Part shown: positions 25,803 to 34,722 of the stretch, piece by piece | Layout: every line of letters starts with the position of its first letter | How positions within the stretch are numbered: position 1 is the stretch's first letter | Assembly (NCBI GenBank): GCA_019312665.1 | Contig: JAFDCZ010000006.1 | Span: 1-50,463, forward strand | Direction: 5' to 3' | Source of the DNA: Deltaproteobacteria bacterium | GTDB lineage: Bacteria > Myxococcota_A > UBA9160 > UBA6930 | Length of the DNA: 50,463 bases | Position numbers and translations under genes: made by a program | The notes under the pieces: generated by a model | Told to the model about the DNA's origin: nothing | What the model saw: the letters and a program-made list of their open reading frames with translations, nothing else | Database searches by the model: none

Positions 25803-27802
25803 TCGTACCGAAGCGCTTCGGCCGGATCGAGCTTTGCGCCGTGACGGGAGGGCAGCAGTGTCGCTCCGAGCGAGAGCACCATGGCGATCGCGACGACGAC
25901 CGCGACCTGACCCACGTCGATTTCCGACGGCAGGGTCGAAAACTGGTAGATCGCAGCAGGTAGCGTGTCGATGCCCGTGAGCGCCTCGATCTGTCGTTGA
26001 ACCCAGGGCAACTGGGTCGTCACTGCGATCCCTGCAAGCACACCCGTGAAGGTTCCGATCAACCCGATCAAGGTGCCTTCGATGGCGAAGATCCGTTCGA
26101 TCGAAGCATCACTCGCCCCCATGGCTTTCAGGATCGCAATATCGCTCGATTTCTCCATGATCATCATCACGAGGGTCACGACGATGGCGAATGTGGCGAC
26201 GACCATGATCATCGCGAGCAACAGGAACATCATGACTCGCTCGTTCTTCAAAGCCTGGAAGAACGTCGGGAAGAATTCCTTCCAGTCTCGCGTGAAGAAG
26301 GGGAAGCCGAGCACGCCCTCGATCTCCCGGCCGACGCGGCTCGAACGATAGTAGTCGGTGGTCCGAACCTCGATGCCGTGCACGACGTCCTCGACCCGCC
26401 GAAAATCCTGAGCGGCGGCGAGGTTCACATAGGTGAAGACCTCGTCGTACTGGAAGAAACTCGATTGGAAGACACCCGCCACCCGGAAGCGCTTGAGACG
26501 GGGGCTCGGCCCGAGCGGCGTCGGCGGCCCGCCGAACGGAGAGATCAGGAGCAGATCATCGCCCACGCCAACACCCAGATTCTGGGCCAGCTGGCTTCCG
26601 ATCACGATCCCCGGATCCGGGGGTGGCCCCCCGTTGGTCGGCACACCCGGAGCCAGGTTGTCCAGCGCGTATTCGGAGCCGGGCAACAGATCATCTCGCA
26701 GGTCGGTCACCTCGACGATGCGCTGGGGGTCGATGCCACGCACCCGCACCCCGACGATCTCTCCGTCCCGACCGCGCACCATGCCTTCGCCGTCCAGGTA
26801 GGGCGAGGCGCCGATCACATCGGGCAGGCCGTCGAGCGTCTCGAGGACCTCGCGGTAGTTCTCGATCGGGCCCAGCGGGCTGTGCACCGTCAGATGCGCG
26901 CGATTGCCAATGATCTCGTCGCGCCAGGTCCGCTCGAAGCCGTTCATCACCGAGAGCACCGTGATGATGAGCCACACGCCCGCGGCCACACCCACGATAC
27001 AGATGACCGTAACCAGGGAGATGAAGGTCTGACGTCGTTTGGCGAACAGGTAGCGGCGGGCAATGAACCACTCGGCGGTGCCGCGGATATCCATGAGCCC
27101 GGCGGCTGCGAGCGGCAGGAGACCCAGCAGCACGAAGGAAAAGAAGCCAGAGAGCAGAGACTGACCGAGTACGAAGAGCTCGACCTGGGGTTCGGAAAGA
27201 AGCAGCGGCAAGGCGACACCTGCAGAGAGGACGAGCGCCAGGACGAGCGTCAAGCGTTCATCATTTCCCGCTTCGGATGGCCCGTGCAGGTTGGCCTTGC
27301 GCCGCCGCCAGCGAAAGAAGATGAACAACAGGCACGCCATTCCTGCGGGCGCAATCGCGTAGTCGAGCTGATCCAGCCCGCCGACCATCAGGACGTAGCC
27401 CACGGCCAGGACGACGATGCTGCCGATCCCGAGAAGCCTCGGACGGACGAATCGCAGCATCCCGGCCACCAGGAGCTGCGCAACGATCACCAGGAAGAAG
27501 GAACCGGTCGCCACGGCCAGCCAGGCCCGAAAGCCTCCGGGCCAATCGAAGCCCAGCGCCTCGAACCACTCCCTGTCGAGGCCTTGGCTTCCGAGAAGCG
27601 CGGCCCAGATGACCGTCACGAGCGCAACGCTGGTCAGGCGATGGGTCGCCCGGGCGAAGCGCTCCAGCACCACGACGGCGGAGCCCATGAAGAGCAGCGT
27701 GACCGCAACGATGCCGAGAGCCAGCGCAACGATGAAGGCAAGGGCGACGGAGCCCCCGGCGTTGCCCAGGAACGACCAGAGATCGGCGGCAAGAGGGCCC
27801 AT
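25799..27802 (-). CDS. lolC: LolC/LolE family permease with a long membrane N-terminal extension
   Basis: A 667-residue protein; LolC/E is usually about 400-415. The family part starts at about residue 245 (WFIARRYLFAKRRQTFISLV, then VLSVMNGFERTWRDEI), includes the periplasmic domain and ends with three membrane helices and LLPSRHGAKLDPAEALRYE. The first 244 residues add about six or seven hydrophobic segments (about 18-42, 57-72, 93-118, 125-142, 150-165, 184-202, 212-237). This extension reads through without a stop, and the start is the ATG at 27802 with a GAGGAGA site 4 bases upstream. As a single Lol permease beside lolD it may form a homodimer (LolF-like), which is an inference. Confidence 0.9.
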   Translation of the reverse strand: MGPLAADLWSFLGNAGGSVALAFIVALALGIVAVTLLFMGSAVVVLERFARATHRLTSVALVTVIWAALLGSQGLDREWFEALGFDWPGGFRAWLAVATGSFFLVIVAQLLVAGMLRFVRPRLLGIGSIVVLAVGYVLMVGGLDQLDYAIAPAGMACLLFIFFRWRRRKANLHGPSEAGNDERLTLVLALVLSAGVALPLLLSEPQVELFVLGQSLLSGFFSFVLLGLLPLAAAGLMDIRGTAEWFIARRYLFAKRRQTFISLVTVICIVGVAAGVWLIITVLSVMNGFERTWRDEIIGNRAHLTVHSPLGPIENYREVLETLDGLPDVIGASPYLDGEGMVRGRDGEIVGVRVRGIDPQRIVEVTDLRDDLLPGSEYALDNLAPGVPTNGGPPPDPGIVIGSQLAQNLGVGVGDDLLLISPFGGPPTPLGPSPRLKRFRVAGVFQSSFFQYDEVFTYVNLAAAQDFRRVEDVVHGIEVRTTDYYRSSRVGREIEGVLGFPFFTRDWKEFFPTFFQALKNERVMMFLLLAMIMVVATFAIVVTLVMMIMEKSSDIAILKAMGASDASIERIFAIEGTLIGLIGTFTGVLAGIAVTTQLPWVQRQIEALTGIDTLPAAIYQFSTLPSEIDVGQVAVVVAIAMVLSLGATLLPSRHGAKLDPAEALRYE

Positions 27803-27809
27803 CTTCTCC

Positions 27810-29288
27810 TCAGTCTCCCTCGGGCCGCAGGTGAGGAAAGAGGATCACTTCCCGCAGGTTGGGCGCGTCGGCCAGAATCATCACCAGGCGATCCACTCCG
27901 ATGCCCAGGCCTCCCGTCGGAGGCATCCCGTGCTCGAGGGCCAACAGGAAAGCCTCATCCATGGGATGCGCCTCCTCATCTCCTTGTTCCCGGGCCTTCC
28001 CCATGGCTTCGAAACGCTCTCTCTGGTCGTCTGGGTCGTTGAGCTCGCTGAAGGCGTTTCCGATCTCCATGCCCGCGATGAACGGTTCGAAGCGTTCCAC
28101 GAGCCTGGGATCTTCTCCGGATCGTTTCGCGAGGGGAGAGATCTCCACCGGATGGTTCGTGATGAAGGTCGGCTGGATCAGTGTGGGTTCGACGTAGTCC
28201 GAGAAGAGATCATCGACCAGCACACCCCAGGTCGGCGCGTCGCCCGGATCCTTCCCCTGCGCACGTACCGCGTTCTGCAGGGAAGTCAGGTCTTCCGCAG
28301 CCAGGATGTCGACACCCGTTTTCTCCAGGATCACGTCGCGGATCGTGATCCGCGGCCAAGGCTTGCCAAGTTCGAGCTTCGCACCCTGAAACTCGATGCT
28401 CGTGGTCCCGAGAACACGCTCAGCCACGAAGCCCACCATCTCTTCCGTGAGGTCCATCATGTCACGATAGTCGGCGAAGGCCTGGTAGCACTCGAGCATG
28501 GTGAACTCGGGGTTGTGCTTCTTCGAGATTCCCTCGTTGCGAAAGTTGTGGCCGATTTCGTAGACCCGATCCAGCCCGCCAATCACGAGACGCTTCAGGT
28601 AGAGCTCGTCCGAGATGCGCAGATAGAGCTGTTGATCGAGCAGGTTGTGATGCGTCGTGAACGGTCGCGCCGCAGCCCCGCCGTAGATCTGCTGAAGAAC
28701 CGGTGTCTCCACTTCGAGGAAGCCGCGATCGCCGAGGAATTGGCGCAGGGCAGTCGTCACACGGCTGCGTAGGAGTGCAGTCGACCGCGCCTCTTCATTC
28801 GACAACAGGTCGAGGTAGCGCTGGCGGTAGCGTGTCTCGACGTCCGCCAGGCCGTGCCATTTCTCGGGCAGGGGCTGGAGGCATTTCGCGAGCATCGTGA
28901 TCCCCCTGGCATCGAGGGTGAGCTCGCCCTTCTTCGTGCGCCACACGAAGCCCTCGGCCCGCACGAAATCTCCCACGTCGAGCTTCTTCGAGAACGCGAA
29001 GACCTCGGGGGCCACTTCCTGCTTTCGCAGGCAGACCTGCATGGCCACACCATCGTCCACGAGCGTCATGAACAACAGCTTGCCGAACGAGCGAAGGGCC
29101 TTGATCCGACCCGCGATGGCCGCGGGCGGCTTCTCGGCTTCCAGCACTTCGGCGCTCGTGTCTTCCCAAGGCTCGCGCAAGACGGCGATGGGCGTCCGCT
29201 CGGCCACCCGCGCGGGAAACGGATCCACTCCGTCTTCGCGCAGGGCCTCGAGGCGGGCCCGCCGAGCGTCCTGTTCGTTCTCGCTCAT
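27810..29288 (-). CDS. lysS: Lysyl-tRNA synthetase, class II
   Basis: A 492-residue class II synthetase that charges tRNA-Lys. An N-terminal OB-fold (IAGRIKALRSFGKLLFMTLV) precedes the catalytic domain with motif 2 (HNFRNEGISKKHNPEFTMLE) and motif 3 (GLGIGVDRLVMILAD). YGGAAARPFTTHHNLLDQQL is the usual LysS block. The ATG at 29288 overlaps the TGA of prfB (ATGA), and prfB-lysS is a widely kept gene pair. The open frame upstream shadows prfB. Confidence 0.97.
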   Translation of the reverse strand: MSENEQDARRARLEALREDGVDPFPARVAERTPIAVLREPWEDTSAEVLEAEKPPAAIAGRIKALRSFGKLLFMTLVDDGVAMQVCLRKQEVAPEVFAFSKKLDVGDFVRAEGFVWRTKKGELTLDARGITMLAKCLQPLPEKWHGLADVETRYRQRYLDLLSNEEARSTALLRSRVTTALRQFLGDRGFLEVETPVLQQIYGGAAARPFTTHHNLLDQQLYLRISDELYLKRLVIGGLDRVYEIGHNFRNEGISKKHNPEFTMLECYQAFADYRDMMDLTEEMVGFVAERVLGTTSIEFQGAKLELGKPWPRITIRDVILEKTGVDILAAEDLTSLQNAVRAQGKDPGDAPTWGVLVDDLFSDYVEPTLIQPTFITNHPVEISPLAKRSGEDPRLVERFEPFIAGMEIGNAFSELNDPDDQRERFEAMGKAREQGDEEAHPMDEAFLLALEHGMPPTGGLGIGVDRLVMILADAPNLREVILFPHLRPEGD

Positions 29289-30434
29289 GAACCACTCCCA
29301 GCGCGCTTGGTGCTCTTCCAGAGCAGCGTCGCGCGGATGAACTTGTCGAGCTGGCCATCGAGGACAGCGTGCGCGTTGCCCACCTCGACCCCCGTGCGGT
29401 GATCCTTCACTCGTTGGGTGGGATGCAGGGTGTAGGAGCGGATCTGGCTTCCGAAGCCGATCTCCTGCTTCTCGCCGCGCATCGCCGCCATCTTCACTTC
29501 CTGCTCCCGCCGATAATGCTCGTAGAGGCGCGCCTTCAACACCTTCAGGGCCTGGGCGCGATTCTTGTGCTGCGAACGCTCGTTCTGGCATTGCACGACG
29601 ATTCCCGTCGGCTCGTGGGTGAGGCGCACTGCGGAATCGGTCTTGTTCACGTGCTGTCCACCGGCGCCTCCCGCCCGATAGGTATCGACGCGAAGATCCT
29701 TCTCGTCCACTTCGACGTCGATCGAGTCGTCGAGCTCGGGGATGACGCTGACGCTGGCAAACGCCGTGTGACGGCGATGTTGCGCGTCGAAGGGCGAGAT
29801 GCGCACGAGCCGATGCACGCCCTCTTCCGCCTTCAGGTAGCCGAATGCGTAGTCGCCAGTGACCGTCACGGTCGTGCTGCGCAGGCCAGCCTCATCACCA
29901 GGCTGTGCATCGAGAATCTCGGTCTTCATCTCCCGATCCTCGGCCCAGCGGAGATACATGCGAAGCAGCATCTCGGCCCAATCCGCCGCGTCCGTGCCGC
30001 CGGCCCCGGCGTTGATCTCCACGATGGCGCCGGCAGCATCGTGCTCACCGCCGAGCATCGCATGCAGCTCGGCGTCCTGGAGGCGACCCTCGCCTTCGCC
30101 GAGCTTGTCCGCAACTTCTTCGAGGGTGTCCGCGTCGCCGGCTTCCTGGGCCAGCTCGAGCAAGACCTCCGCGTCGGAGAATGCCAACTCGATGACGTCT
30201 ACGAGCTCGAGCTCACGTTCGACTCGACGTTTCTCCCGCAGCAGCTGCTCGGCCTTCTCGCGGTCATCCCAGAGATCCGGACGGGCAGACGCTGCCTCGA
30301 GTTCCTGCTGCTTCTTCCTCAGCCCCGCTTCGTCAAAGACGCCCCCGGAACTCGGCGAAGCGCGTTCGTAGGGCCCCGAGGCGCTCAGCGAGCTCCCCGG
30401 CGGAAAGAGAAGCAGTTTCGACGTTCTCGCTCAT
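29285..30434 (-). CDS. prfB: Peptide chain release factor 2, expressed by programmed +1 frameshift
   Basis: RF2 reads UGA and UAA stops. The reading frame is split: 33 codons from the ATG at 30434, then an in-frame TGA (30335-30333), then 349 codons in the +1 frame, giving 382 residues. The shift site has a G-run and CTTTGAC, as in the classic prfB autoregulatory site. The +1 part has the RF2 SPF motif (VRISPFDAQHRRHTAF) and the peptidyl-hydrolysis motif AGGAGGQHVNKT. The ATG overlaps the end of lnt (ATGA) and the 3' end overlaps lysS. The split is a regulatory feature and not a broken gene. Confidence 0.95.
30332..30346 (-). promoter_or_regulatory. prfB: Programmed +1 frameshift site of prfB
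   Basis: The minus strand reads GGGGGCGTCTTTGAC. The G-run acts as an internal Shine-Dalgarno-like element, CTT is the slippery Leu codon, and TGA followed by C is a weak stop read by RF2 itself. After the shift the frame reads Leu-Asp-Glu-Ala-Gly. Low RF2 favours the shift, so RF2 sets its own level. The G-run to CTT spacing is like that of Escherichia coli (AGGGGGTATCTTTGAC). Confidence 0.93.
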
Positions 30435-32011
30435 CGTGAGTCCTCGAAAGGAAGGCGTCGTGCCCGGACCAGCCAGCCGAGTACCGCAGCCCAACAAGTC
30501 CAGGCAAACACATTTCCGTGTCGCACGTAGAAGGTCATTCCCCGGTCCGGGTGACGCAGAGGGACCGCACCCACCAGGAGATCCGTCTCGAAGATGGCGG
30601 TTCGATCGCGAACGCGCCCGCGTTCATCGATCGTGGCCGACACCCCGGTGTTCGCCGCCCGCGCCACCCACAAGCCCGTCTCTGCTGCGCGAAGCGCAGT
30701 GATCGCGAGGAACTGGTACGGGGCGCCGGTGCGCCCGTACCAGGCGTCGTTCGTGATCGCGAGCAGGACCCGGGCTCCGCCGGCCGCAAACTGACGCACC
30801 AGATCCGGGAAGAGCAGTTCATAGCAGATGGGGATGCCCACCGGGATCGCCTCGCCATCCGGCCCGAGCGCGATCAGAACCCGCGGGCCGGGCCCGGCGG
30901 TCACGTCTCGGCCGGCGCTGCCAGTGGCCAAGGCGCGAATGAATCGACCGAGCAAGCTGCGAAGCGGAAGGTACTCGCCAAACGGAACCAGGTGGGATTT
31001 GTCGTAGCGCGCCGGCTCCATTTCGGCGCTGAGGACGTAGGCACTATCGAAGAGCCGGGGGCCCTCCTCGCCAGCCCGCCACTCGACACCAACGGCCCCG
31101 ACGATGAGGGTGGTCCCGGTCTCCTTGGCCAGGGCAACGAGCCGTTCCATCAGCTCTGGATCGCCATCCGGCGAGCCAGGCACCGCGGTTTCAGGCCACA
31201 CCACGAGGGCTGCGCCTTCCTCCGCGGCCCGCCGCGTGAGTCCGTCGTAGATCTCCAACGTTCGCTCGGCCCAATCCGGCGACCACTTCACGCCCTGCTC
31301 GATGTTGCCCTGAAGAACGGCGACCGACACGGTCTCCTGCTCGGGAGGATTCGGCCAGACCACCCGCGCCGCCGCTACCAGGAGCAGAACGCCCGCGAGC
31401 GTCATTGCCCCGGCGCGCCGACCGCCCAGGCCGAAGGCCTTGGCCCGCTCCGGTGCGAAGCACGCAAAGCCAGCCAGGCTCGCCACCACAGTGACGAAGG
31501 AGAGCCCGAAAACACCCGTCCACGGAGCCAGAGCCAGCACGGGGCTCCCATGTTGGGCGTAGCCGAGGGTCCCCCAGGTGAAGCCTCCGAGAAAGAACGA
31601 GCGACCATGATCGAGGGCGGCCCAGAGCGCGGCCAGAACCCAGATCGAAACCGCACCGCGGCGGGCCAGGAAGGCGAAGCCTGCGGCCCAGATGGCCTGA
31701 AAGAGCCCGCCGTACATGGCCCCCCCGAGCGGTGCCAGGAGCCCCAGGATGAACGGCGCATGTCCGTAGTAATGCGTCACCACGAAGAACCAATGAATCA
31801 CGGCGGCCAGGGCCAGGTTGCCTTGAACGAACCCGAGCATGGCCGCGTGGCGGACGGAGAGGCCCCGCAGAGCGAGCAGTGCCGTCAGCGGAACGGCGTA
31901 GGCAAGCACCGGCCCCAGGTCGATGGAACCGTCGCCCCATGGCTGGGGGAAGGCGAGAAAGGTCGCGCCCACGTGCAGCAAGACCCAACCCAGACGTGCG
32001 CGTCGGCTCAT
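30431..32011 (-). CDS. lnt: Apolipoprotein N-acyltransferase
   Basis: A 526-residue inner-membrane enzyme that N-acylates the terminal Cys of lipoproteins, the last maturation step before Lol export. About six membrane helices fill the first 220 residues. The nitrilase-fold domain holds the catalytic triad: Glu274 in WPETAVPG, Lys338 in YDKSHLVPFGEYLP and Cys396 in ICYELLFPD. A C-terminal helix follows. The ATG at 32011 is preferred because MSRRARLGW gives a typical N-terminus; a TTG at 32050 is possible. It links functionally with lolC/D in the same operon. Confidence 0.94.
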   Translation of the reverse strand: MSRRARLGWVLLHVGATFLAFPQPWGDGSIDLGPVLAYAVPLTALLALRGLSVRHAAMLGFVQGNLALAAVIHWFFVVTHYYGHAPFILGLLAPLGGAMYGGLFQAIWAAGFAFLARRGAVSIWVLAALWAALDHGRSFFLGGFTWGTLGYAQHGSPVLALAPWTGVFGLSFVTVVASLAGFACFAPERAKAFGLGGRRAGAMTLAGVLLLVAAARVVWPNPPEQETVSVAVLQGNIEQGVKWSPDWAERTLEIYDGLTRRAAEEGAALVVWPETAVPGSPDGDPELMERLVALAKETGTTLIVGAVGVEWRAGEEGPRLFDSAYVLSAEMEPARYDKSHLVPFGEYLPLRSLLGRFIRALATGSAGRDVTAGPGPRVLIALGPDGEAIPVGIPICYELLFPDLVRQFAAGGARVLLAITNDAWYGRTGAPYQFLAITALRAAETGLWVARAANTGVSATIDERGRVRDRTAIFETDLLVGAVPLRHPDRGMTFYVRHGNVFAWTCWAAVLGWLVRARRLPFEDSR

Positions 32012-32060
32012 CGTGTCTTCGCTTCCGCCCTCTGGGAGTTCAGCTGCCAAGTCCTGGCGG

Positions 32061-32504
32061 TCAATTGCCGAGCTGCGCCCAGAGTTCTCGCTCGCGCGCC
32101 TCCATGACGGTCGCGTCTTTCTCGAGTTCGTGATCGAAGCCCAACAGATGAAGAGCGCCGTGGATCAGCAGGCGCAGCAACTCCTCGTCGAGGCTATGTC
32201 CCAGGGAGTCTGCCTGGCGACCCGCGACAGCGAGATCGAGCACCACGTCGCCCAACATTCCGCCGCGATGCTCGGCATGCTCCCCTTCCAGCAAGGAGAA
32301 AGAAAGCACATCGGTGGGGCCTTCTCGCCCACGGAAGCGCTGATTCATCTCGGCCATGACCTGATCGCCGACCAACGAGATGGAGAGCTCCGCGTCCGAC
32401 ACGTCGAGTGCCATCAACAAACGCTCAGCTCGGTGAACGAAACCCTCCGCGTCGAACGGCGGCGCATCCAGCTCGGGAGGCGGCCCGGACACGTGGACCG
32501 GCAC
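32061..32504 (-). CDS. ybeY: Endoribonuclease YbeY
   Basis: A 147-residue metal-dependent RNase for 16S rRNA maturation and ribosome quality control. The zinc-binding signature HGALHLLGFDH is intact near the C-terminus, and FRGREGPTDVLSFSL is the usual central block. The start is GTG at 32504, with GGGGAG 7 bases upstream and 4 bases after the phoH stop; the longer frame shadows the repeat-containing end of phoH. The phoH-ybeY-lnt order is well conserved. Confidence 0.95.
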   Translation of the reverse strand: MPVHVSGPPPELDAPPFDAEGFVHRAERLLMALDVSDAELSISLVGDQVMAEMNQRFRGREGPTDVLSFSLLEGEHAEHRGGMLGDVVLDLAVAGRQADSLGHSLDEELLRLLIHGALHLLGFDHELEKDATVMEARERELWAQLGN

Positions 32505-32508
32505 CCGG

Positions 32509-33582
32509 TCACTCCCCCGTGTCGGAAGTCGACTCATCGGAGGCGCTGGACATCGACTCACCGGAGCCGCCGGGCATCGACTCACCGGAGCCGCCGGGCC
32601 GCGCTTGTCTGGCGGCGCGCTCCTTGCGGTCGTAGGCCCGAATGATCGACTGCACCAACCTGTGCCGAACGACATCCGCCTCCGTGAACTGATGGAAGCC
32701 GATGCCGCTGGTCCCGTGCAGCACCCGCACCGCATCCACCAAACCGCTGGGCCGATCGGAGGGAAGATCGATCTGGGTCGTGTCACCGGTGATCACGGCC
32801 CTCGATTCGAAGCCCAGCCGGGTGAGGAACATCTTCATCTGCTCCGGCGTGGTGTTCTGGGCTTCGTCGAGGATCACGAACGAATCATTCAAGGTCCGGC
32901 CGCGCATGAACGCCAGAGGCGCGACCTCGATCACGTCGCGCTCGATCAACCGCCCGGCCTTGTCGAAATCCATCATGTCGTGGAGCGCGTCATACAGCGG
33001 CCGCAGGTAGGGATTCACCTTTTCCGCCATCGAGCCGGGCAGGAAGCCGAGCTTCTCACCTGCCTCGACCGCGGGACGTGTGAGCACAACACGCGCGACC
33101 TCGTGGCGATTGAGCGCAGCAATCGCCATGGCCATCGCCAGGTAGGTCTTGCCGGTTCCGGCCGGTCCGGTGCAGAAGACCACATCGCGCTTGCTCATCA
33201 TCTCCACGTAGCGGCGTTGCGAAAGATTCTTGGCCGCGATGCGCCTGCGCCCGCCGACACTGGCAAGCACGTCCTGATAGACATCCTGAAGCCGAACGCC
33301 GGGCTCCTTGGCCAACATCTGCACGGCGCTTCGCACATCGCGCGGCTTCACGGGCTGGCCCTCGCGCAAGAGCGCGTAGAGTTCCTCGAGAACCTGACGA
33401 CCGATGCGAACCTGGGCCTCCGCACCGATCAGCTTCACCTGATTGCCGCGGGCACGGGCCTGGATGCCGAGATCCTGCTCCAGGATGCGCAGCGTGCGTT
33501 CGCGCTCTCCGTAGAGGGCAGCGGCCAGGTGATTGTCATCGAAGACCAAGGTCTGGCGGCTGCTGGCGTCCTGATCGTTCAG
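32509..33582 (-). CDS. phoH: PhoH family ATPase
   Basis: A protein of about 357 residues (346 if started at the TTG 33549). An N-terminal KH-like region precedes the PhoH NTPase: Walker A GPAGTGKT (about 139-146), VVLTRPAVEAGEKLGFLPG, Walker B FVILDEAQNTTPEQMKMFLT and ITGDTTQIDLP. The chosen start is CTG at 33582 because it sits just after GGAGGAAAC and restores the family N-terminus (LVFDDNHLAAALYG); the TTG has no such site. The C-terminus carries a Gly-Ser-Glu repeat (about residues 328-350) encoded by tandem DNA repeats. It works with ybeY in RNA metabolism, by family inference. Confidence 0.93.
   Translation of the reverse strand: MNDQDASSRQTLVFDDNHLAAALYGERERTLRILEQDLGIQARARGNQVKLIGAEAQVRIGRQVLEELYALLREGQPVKPRDVRSAVQMLAKEPGVRLQDVYQDVLASVGGRRRIAAKNLSQRRYVEMMSKRDVVFCTGPAGTGKTYLAMAMAIAALNRHEVARVVLTRPAVEAGEKLGFLPGSMAEKVNPYLRPLYDALHDMMDFDKAGRLIERDVIEVAPLAFMRGRTLNDSFVILDEAQNTTPEQMKMFLTRLGFESRAVITGDTTQIDLPSDRPSGLVDAVRVLHGTSGIGFHQFTEADVVRHRLVQSIIRAYDRKERAARQARPGGSGESMPGGSGESMSSASDESTSDTGE
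32551..32598 (-). repeat. 24-bp tandem repeat in the 3' end of phoH
   Basis: Two exact 24-bp copies (32551-32574 and 32575-32598), plus a degenerate copy at about 32530-32550, encode GGSGESMP-type units at the C-terminus of PhoH. The unit is a multiple of three, so copy-number change keeps the frame. Such low-complexity tails are likely disordered. Confidence 0.85.
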
Positions 33583-33611
33583 GGTTTCCTCCGTGGAGCG
33601 ACCGGCAAGGC

Positions 33612-34721
33612 TCAGCGCTCGGGTGCGAGCGCCACGACGCCGTCGTCGCGTCGTCGGAAATAGTACGAATCGGCTTCGATCCCCGCCATCCTGGTTGCCC
33701 CTCGAAGCTCTTCGAGGTCGGAAACCCGGCTCGGCCAGCGCCCGCGGGCAAACCGGAAGGCCAGGGCAGATTGTCGCAGGCGCAGCGCCTCATGGACCGC
33801 ATCGGCCGCTGCGACCGGATCGCCGCCCAGGAAGCCCTCCACGGGCGGCGCCGGCCGGGCGGCAAGCCAGACGACCAGTGCCAGCGCTGCGTAGGGAAGA
33901 GCGGCGAACAGGCGCCAGGCGTCGAAACGAAACGCCGCCGAACGGGGCCGAACCTGGGTGCGCGCCCGAAACCGGGCCAGCTCTTCGTCCGAAAGCGGCT
34001 CGATCACTCCCAGTTTTCGAAGCCGGGAAAGGAGACGGGCTCCCTCGAACTCGCCGAGCCGAGACAGATCGATCGCCCTGCGCACCTGAAGGCGCCCGTC
34101 GATCAGCAGGAAGAGACGCTCCGCCGCCACCAGCCGCTCGGGTGCTTCACCGGAGTGAGCTTCTCGATAGGTGTCGAAGCTACCTGTCCGCCTGAAGATG
34201 CCGTCGGTACCCGTGGCGACAGGATCCAGCGTGCGCCACTCGTCCACCATGCGCAGGCCGTCCATCAAGATCTGCTCTGCGGGCAGCAGATCTGCGCGGC
34301 CACGGTTGTGGAAGACCGGTTGAGACGTGAAGTGGAACGAGCCGCTTCGCCAACGCAGCAACGAAAAAATCGTATCCGTGGTGACGAGATCAGTGATCTC
34401 CCGGGCAACGTCCGCGGAGACCTCCCCCGCCTCGACCACCAGATCCCCGAGGCTCCTGTCCGAGTCCGCGACCTCGGCCTCGAGCACTGCCCGACGCTCC
34501 GGCCGGATCAGCCCGACGCGAACCAGCATATCGCCCAGGGCCGCGCCTTCGTACGCGCCCGCGCTCTCCGCCCACACGACGCTGCCGCCGTCGAATGCGA
34601 TTCGTAGCCCTCCGGCATCGCCGTCCACTGCCAACATCCCGGTCTTCTGTTGTTGGCCGATCAGCTGAAAGACTTCGCCGATTCCGAAATCGCGCAGATT
34701 GCCGTGAAGAGCAACGGACAT
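33612..34721 (-). CDS. DUF4388 domain protein with one membrane segment
   Basis: A 369-residue protein. The N-terminal DUF4388/PATAN-type domain is clear (LRDFGIGEVFQLIGQQQKTGMLAVD, here residues about 9-33 quoted in part, followed by a strand-rich region to about 110). A central helical part (EILMDGLRMVDEWRTLDP-like, about 150-165) resembles the second module of this family. One hydrophobic segment lies at about 272-290 (ALPYAALALVVWLAARPAPP), and a roughly 75-residue tail follows. DUF4388 proteins often sit in signalling and gliding-related loci in Myxococcota. Its gene abuts a large membrane-protein gene (one base between stop and start), so they probably act together. The function is unknown. 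Confidence 0.8.
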   Translation of the reverse strand: MSVALHGNLRDFGIGEVFQLIGQQQKTGMLAVDGDAGGLRIAFDGGSVVWAESAGAYEGAALGDMLVRVGLIRPERRAVLEAEVADSDRSLGDLVVEAGEVSADVAREITDLVTTDTIFSLLRWRSGSFHFTSQPVFHNRGRADLLPAEQILMDGLRMVDEWRTLDPVATGTDGIFRRTGSFDTYREAHSGEAPERLVAAERLFLLIDGRLQVRRAIDLSRLGEFEGARLLSRLRKLGVIEPLSDEELARFRARTQVRPRSAAFRFDAWRLFAALPYAALALVVWLAARPAPPVEGFLGGDPVAAADAVHEALRLRQSALAFRFARGRWPSRVSDLEELRGATRMAGIEADSYYFRRRDDGVVALAPER

Positions 34722-34722
34722 T

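Noticed and set aside
25997-28042. A 681-codon open frame on the plus strand
   Set aside because: It is antisense to the LolC/E gene and lysS and is low-complexity (rich in His, Glu, Asp and Arg).
29285-30187. prfB as a truncated gene or pseudogene
   Set aside because: The upstream 33 codons and the CTTTGAC shift site show normal programmed frameshifting.
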